From assembly GCA_016280565.1 (NCBI GenBank), contig JAEEGY010000222.1, forward strand, positions 1 to 8,992: DNA of 8,992 nucleotides, read 5' to 3'. A program made the position numbers and the translations under genes. How positions within the stretch are numbered: position 1 is the stretch's first letter; every line of letters starts with the position of its first letter. Positions 7,282-8,992 of this stretch are shown in pieces. Origin of the DNA: Fretibacterium sp. (lineage in GTDB: Bacteria > Synergistota > Synergistia > Synergistales > Aminobacteriaceae). Under the pieces are notes generated by a model that was not told the DNA's origin, did not search any database, and worked only from the letters and a program-made list of their open reading frames with translations.

Positions 7282-8417
7282 CGCTTTGTTTTCCTGTCCG
7301 GGTTTTCCCCTGCAGACTGGGCCTCTTCGTAACGCTCATAGGCCCGGACGATCTTCTGGACGATCTCATGGCGGACGACGTCCGCGTCCGTCAGGTCGAA
7401 AAAGCCGATGCCCTCAATGCCCTGAAGGATGACACGCACACTCTGCAGCCCTGAGGGGCAGCCCCTGGGCAGGTCAATCTGTGTGATGTCCCCTGTGACC
7501 ACGGCCTTGGAGCCAAAGCCAAGACGGGTGAGGAACATCTTCATCTGTTGCGGGGTTGTGTTCTGCGCCTCGTCTAAGATGATGAAGCTGTCGTTGAGCG
7601 TCCGGCCACGCATATAGGCCAGAGGGACGATCTCGATGACCCCTTTTTCCACATAACGGGCAAAGCGCTCCGGGGAGAGAAGCTCATAGAATGCATCGTA
7701 GAGAGGGCGGACGTAGGGCTCCACCTTCTCCCGCAGGTCACCGGGAAGGTACCCCAGACTCTCCCCCGCCTCAACGGCCGGCCGCACCAGGACCACACGG
7801 TTCACCCGGCCGTCCTTGAGCATGGAGACAGCCTCGCACACCGCTAGGTACGTCTTGCCCGTCCCGGCGGGCCCCACGGCAAAGAGAATCTCGTTCTGGC
7901 GGATGGCGCGGATGTAGGCCCTCTGCCCCGCGGTCTTGGCGCGGATAGGCTTGCCCCGGGCCGTTGTGCAGATGACCTCGGAGTAGAGTGAGTCTAACTT
8001 CAACTCATGCCCTTCGGCCAGGGCGTCCATCGCGCGGCGCACATCGGCGGCCGGGACCTCATGCCCACGCTCCGCCACTGCGGCCAGCTCACGCAGAAGA
8101 TACGCCGCGAGCCGGACCGGTTCTTCATCGGGGCCGCTCACGCAGACGCCCCCGTTCAGCACGGACAGGGAGACGGGGTATCGGGCCTCGATGACCTGAA
8201 GGTTTTCGTCGTGCGCGCCCAAAAGGCGCGACAACGCCTCCGTCCCGGACAATGGGACACTATCAGTGTACCCGCCCTCCTGTTTCGGCCGACTTGCCGG
8301 GCACACGCGGCGCGACAGCGTCGCGGCGTCCGGCAAGTCGGCTGTGTCAGAACGAGGCGCAGTCGCCTCGTGAGGGCTTGGTGCGTTTTCCTCCATCATT
8401 AAATCTAAATCGCTCAT
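7278..8417 (-). CDS. phoH: PhoH-family ATPase/RNA helicase-like protein with repeat-derived N-terminus
   Basis: PhoH (YbeZ-type) is a P-loop NTPase related to RNA helicase cores and works with YbeY in RNA metabolism. With the ATG at 8417 the product is 379 residues. Walker A is GPAGTGKT (182-189), Walker B IILDEAQN (279-286), and [16 protein letters not shown] and TGDITQID are the other family blocks. Before the ATPase core lies the KH-like N-terminal region ([19 protein letters not shown], from about 62). Typical PhoH is about 320-330 residues. The excess is residues about 16-56, encoded by a cluster of palindromes at 8242-8371. A GTG at 8423 is an alternative start, with GGAG about 11 nt upstream. 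No in-frame start after the palindromes has a well-spaced Shine-Dalgarno. The stop overlaps the pgpH start. Confidence 0.94.
   Translation of the reverse strand: MSDLDLMMEENAPSPHEATAPRSDTADLPDAATLSRRVCPASRPKQEGGYTDSVPLSGTEALSRLLGAHDENLQVIEARYPVSLSVLNGGVCVSGPDEEPVRLAAYLLRELAAVAERGHEVPAADVRRAMDALAEGHELKLDSLYSEVICTTARGKPIRAKTAGQRAYIRAIRQNEILFAVGPAGTGKTYLAVCEAVSMLKDGRVNRVVLVRPAVEAGESLGYLPGDLREKVEPYVRPLYDAFYELLSPERFARYVEKGVIEIVPLAYMRGRTLNDSFIILDEAQNTTPQQMKMFLTRLGFGSKAVVTGDITQIDLPRGCPSGLQSVRVILQGIEGIGFFDLTDADVVRHEIVQKIVRAYERYEEAQSAGENPDRKTKR
8254..8273. repeat. Small palindrome in the phoH 5' coding region
   Basis: ACACT (8257-8261) pairs with AGTGT (8265-8269) around ATC. GGG (8254-8256) pairs with CCC (8271-8273) with one bulged A. 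A competing pairing is GTCCC (8242-8246) with GGGAC (8254-8258). It encodes part of [11 protein letters not shown] and lies at the core-proximal edge of the palindrome cluster. Confidence 0.6.
8288..8342. repeat. Long perfect inverted repeat inside phoH
   Basis: The arms GCCGACTTGCCGG (8288-8300) and CCGGCAAGTCGGC (8330-8342) are perfect 13-bp reverse complements, extendable by a G-T pair and a C-G pair. The 29-nt centre holds a second stem, CGCGAC-agc-GTCGCG (8311-8325). Read in the phoH frame on the minus strand, the arms encode ADLPD and CPASRP. Such nested symmetry inside a coding region is not explained by protein constraint and suggests an inserted palindromic element. Confidence 0.88.
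8352..8371. repeat. Hairpin in the phoH 5' coding region
   Basis: ACGAGGCG (8352-8359) pairs perfectly with CGCCTCGT (8364-8371) around a CAGT loop, an 8-bp stem. It lies 9 bp from the larger inverted repeat and encodes HEATAPRS of the unusual PhoH N-terminus. With 8254-8273 and 8288-8342 it makes a chain of three hairpins in about 120 bp. No T tract follows on either strand, so it is not a normal intrinsic terminator. Confidence 0.75.
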
Positions 8418-8456
8418 ACCCACCGGGCACGATGCTCCGTGAGGCTGAGGGCCAGG

Positions 8457-8992
8457 CTATGCCGGGTAGGCGGCCTCGTCCTCCTGCTCCTGAAGACCCA
8501 CGTCGCGCTTGTTGGCCTTCGCGTACTTCTTGGGCAGGAAGTCCTTGGCCACCTGCGGGAACATGACCCAGGTCAACGCGTCCTCAGGCTCCGTGGCCCA
8601 GGGCTCGGCGTCCTTGCGGGCCTGCTCCATCTCCGGGGCGATCTTCTCGCCGGGACGGCAGGTGATGGGCTCCTCGTCGCCAATGGCGAGCTTCTGAACT
8701 TCTTTGTCCACCGGTGCGGGGGGCTGGCCGTAGTAGCCAAGGAAGTACTGACGGATCTCCTTGGGGATGACCTTCCAGCGCTTGCCCGTCAGGACGTTCA
8801 GCGCCGCCTGGGTGCCGACCATCTGGCTGCTGGGGGTGACGAGCGGCGGGAAGCCCATGGCCTCGCGCACCACTGGCACCTCCTTCAGCACGTCCTCCAG
8901 TTTGTCCAGAGCGTTCTGCTCCTTGAGCTGGTTGACGAGGTTGGAGTACATGCCGCCGGGGATCTGATAGCGCAGGATGTTGATGTTTACGC
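8457..8992 (-). CDS. oadA: Oxaloacetate decarboxylase alpha / pyruvate carboxylase subunit B-type carboxyltransferase, C-terminal part
   Basis: This is the C-terminal part of the biotin-dependent carboxyltransferase family that includes OadA, PycB and the transcarboxylase 5S subunit. These move CO2 between oxaloacetate or pyruvate and biotin. The frame is open to the window edge, leaving 177 visible residues. The ATG at 8951 is internal. Seen: RYQIPGGMYSNL at about 7-18, then the conserved PLVTPSSQMVGTQAALNVLTG block, GYYGQPPAPVD, and IGDEEPITCRP with the ALTWVMFPQVAKDFL region. The protein stops about 25 residues after FPQVAKDF with a charged tail (GLQEQEDEAAYPA). There is no biotinyl domain with its Met-Lys-Met site, so biotin must sit on a separate subunit. 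Which of the three family roles applies cannot be told from this fragment. It ends 39 nt before phoH. Confidence 0.88.
   Translation of the reverse strand, partial: VNINILRYQIPGGMYSNLVNQLKEQNALDKLEDVLKEVPVVREAMGFPPLVTPSSQMVGTQAALNVLTGKRWKVIPKEIRQYFLGYYGQPPAPVDKEVQKLAIGDEEPITCRPGEKIAPEMEQARKDAEPWATEPEDALTWVMFPQVAKDFLPKKYAKANKRDVGLQEQEDEAAYPA

Larger units (their letters stand above)
1202..8992 (-). other. Probable single operon of eight genes (oadA-like to recO)
   Basis: All genes run leftward with almost no spacer. The junctions are a gap of about 39 nt (oadA-like/phoH), an ATGA overlap (phoH/pgpH), 31 nt (pgpH/ybeY), TAATG (ybeY/corC-like), a 14-nt overlap (corC-like/cdd), ATGA (cdd/era) and TGATG (era/recO). 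No terminator-like stem with a T tract lies between them on this strand. The hairpins in ybeY and phoH have no T tract and lie inside reading frames. Co-transcription is inferred from spacing only. The promoter is outside the window, and whether the carboxyltransferase gene truly belongs to the unit is less certain. Confidence 0.7.

Noticed and set aside
8225..8290. A downstream phoH start that would leave the palindromes in untranslated DNA
   Set aside because: In-frame TTG codons exist, but none has a Shine-Dalgarno at workable spacing. The upstream ATG/GTG starts keep the frame open throughout.
8352..8371. Considered as an intrinsic terminator or attenuator between the oadA-like gene and phoH
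   Set aside because: No T tract follows on the minus strand and it lies inside the phoH frame. A role in attenuation cannot be shown from sequence.

Overview
The window is GC-rich bacterial chromosome carrying nine genes. Eight are on the minus strand and form one tightly packed housekeeping cluster. The ninth is a plus-strand sugar-acid gene running toward the cluster's far end. The gene mix (carboxyltransferase subunit, phoH, pgpH, ybeY, CBS-domain transporter, cdd, era, recO) and the presence of a PgpH-type 7TM-HD protein suggest an anaerobe of the Firmicutes/Synergistota type. A Synergistota (Fretibacterium-like) origin is my best guess from protein flavour, but it is not proven by anything in the window.

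Layout: 1-1074 (+) is the 3' part of uxaC (glucuronate isomerase), cut by the window start. 1075-1201 is the gap between convergent genes and holds a perfect 11-bp hairpin that probably terminates both transcripts. The minus-strand cluster, in transcription order from the right edge, is: 3' part of an oxaloacetate decarboxylase alpha / pyruvate carboxylase B-type gene (8992-8457), phoH (8417-7278), pgpH (7281-5170), ybeY (5138-4563), a CNNM/CorC transporter (4563-3277), cdd (3290-2844), era (2847-1927) and recO (1927-1202). Junctions from phoH onward are ATGA, TAATG or TGATG overlaps, a 14-nt overlap, or gaps of about 30 nt. One transcription unit with translational coupling is therefore likely. 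The order merges the phoH-pgpH-ybeY-(dgkA)-cdd-era-recO cluster of Gram-positives with the ybeZ(phoH)-ybeY-ybeX(corC) cluster of E. coli. The shared theme is RNA and ribosome maturation (PhoH, YbeY, Era), with c-di-AMP turnover (PgpH), nucleoside salvage (Cdd) and DNA repair (RecO).

The most unusual content is repeat DNA lying in frame inside two of these conserved genes. The 3' end of ybeY carries two identical 34-bp copies, exactly 60 bp apart, separated by a diverged third hairpin unit. Together they give YbeY a repetitive C-terminal tail (AVAGTRTSCPS twice), and they abut the Shine-Dalgarno of the next gene. The 5' end of phoH carries a different cluster of nested palindromes (13-bp arms, an 8-bp stem, and a further small hairpin) over about 130 bp, giving an N-terminal extension the family does not need. 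Both look like protein-tolerated palindromic elements, comparable in principle to the Rickettsia palindromic elements. Era also has an atypical G4 motif (NKAA in place of NKxD).
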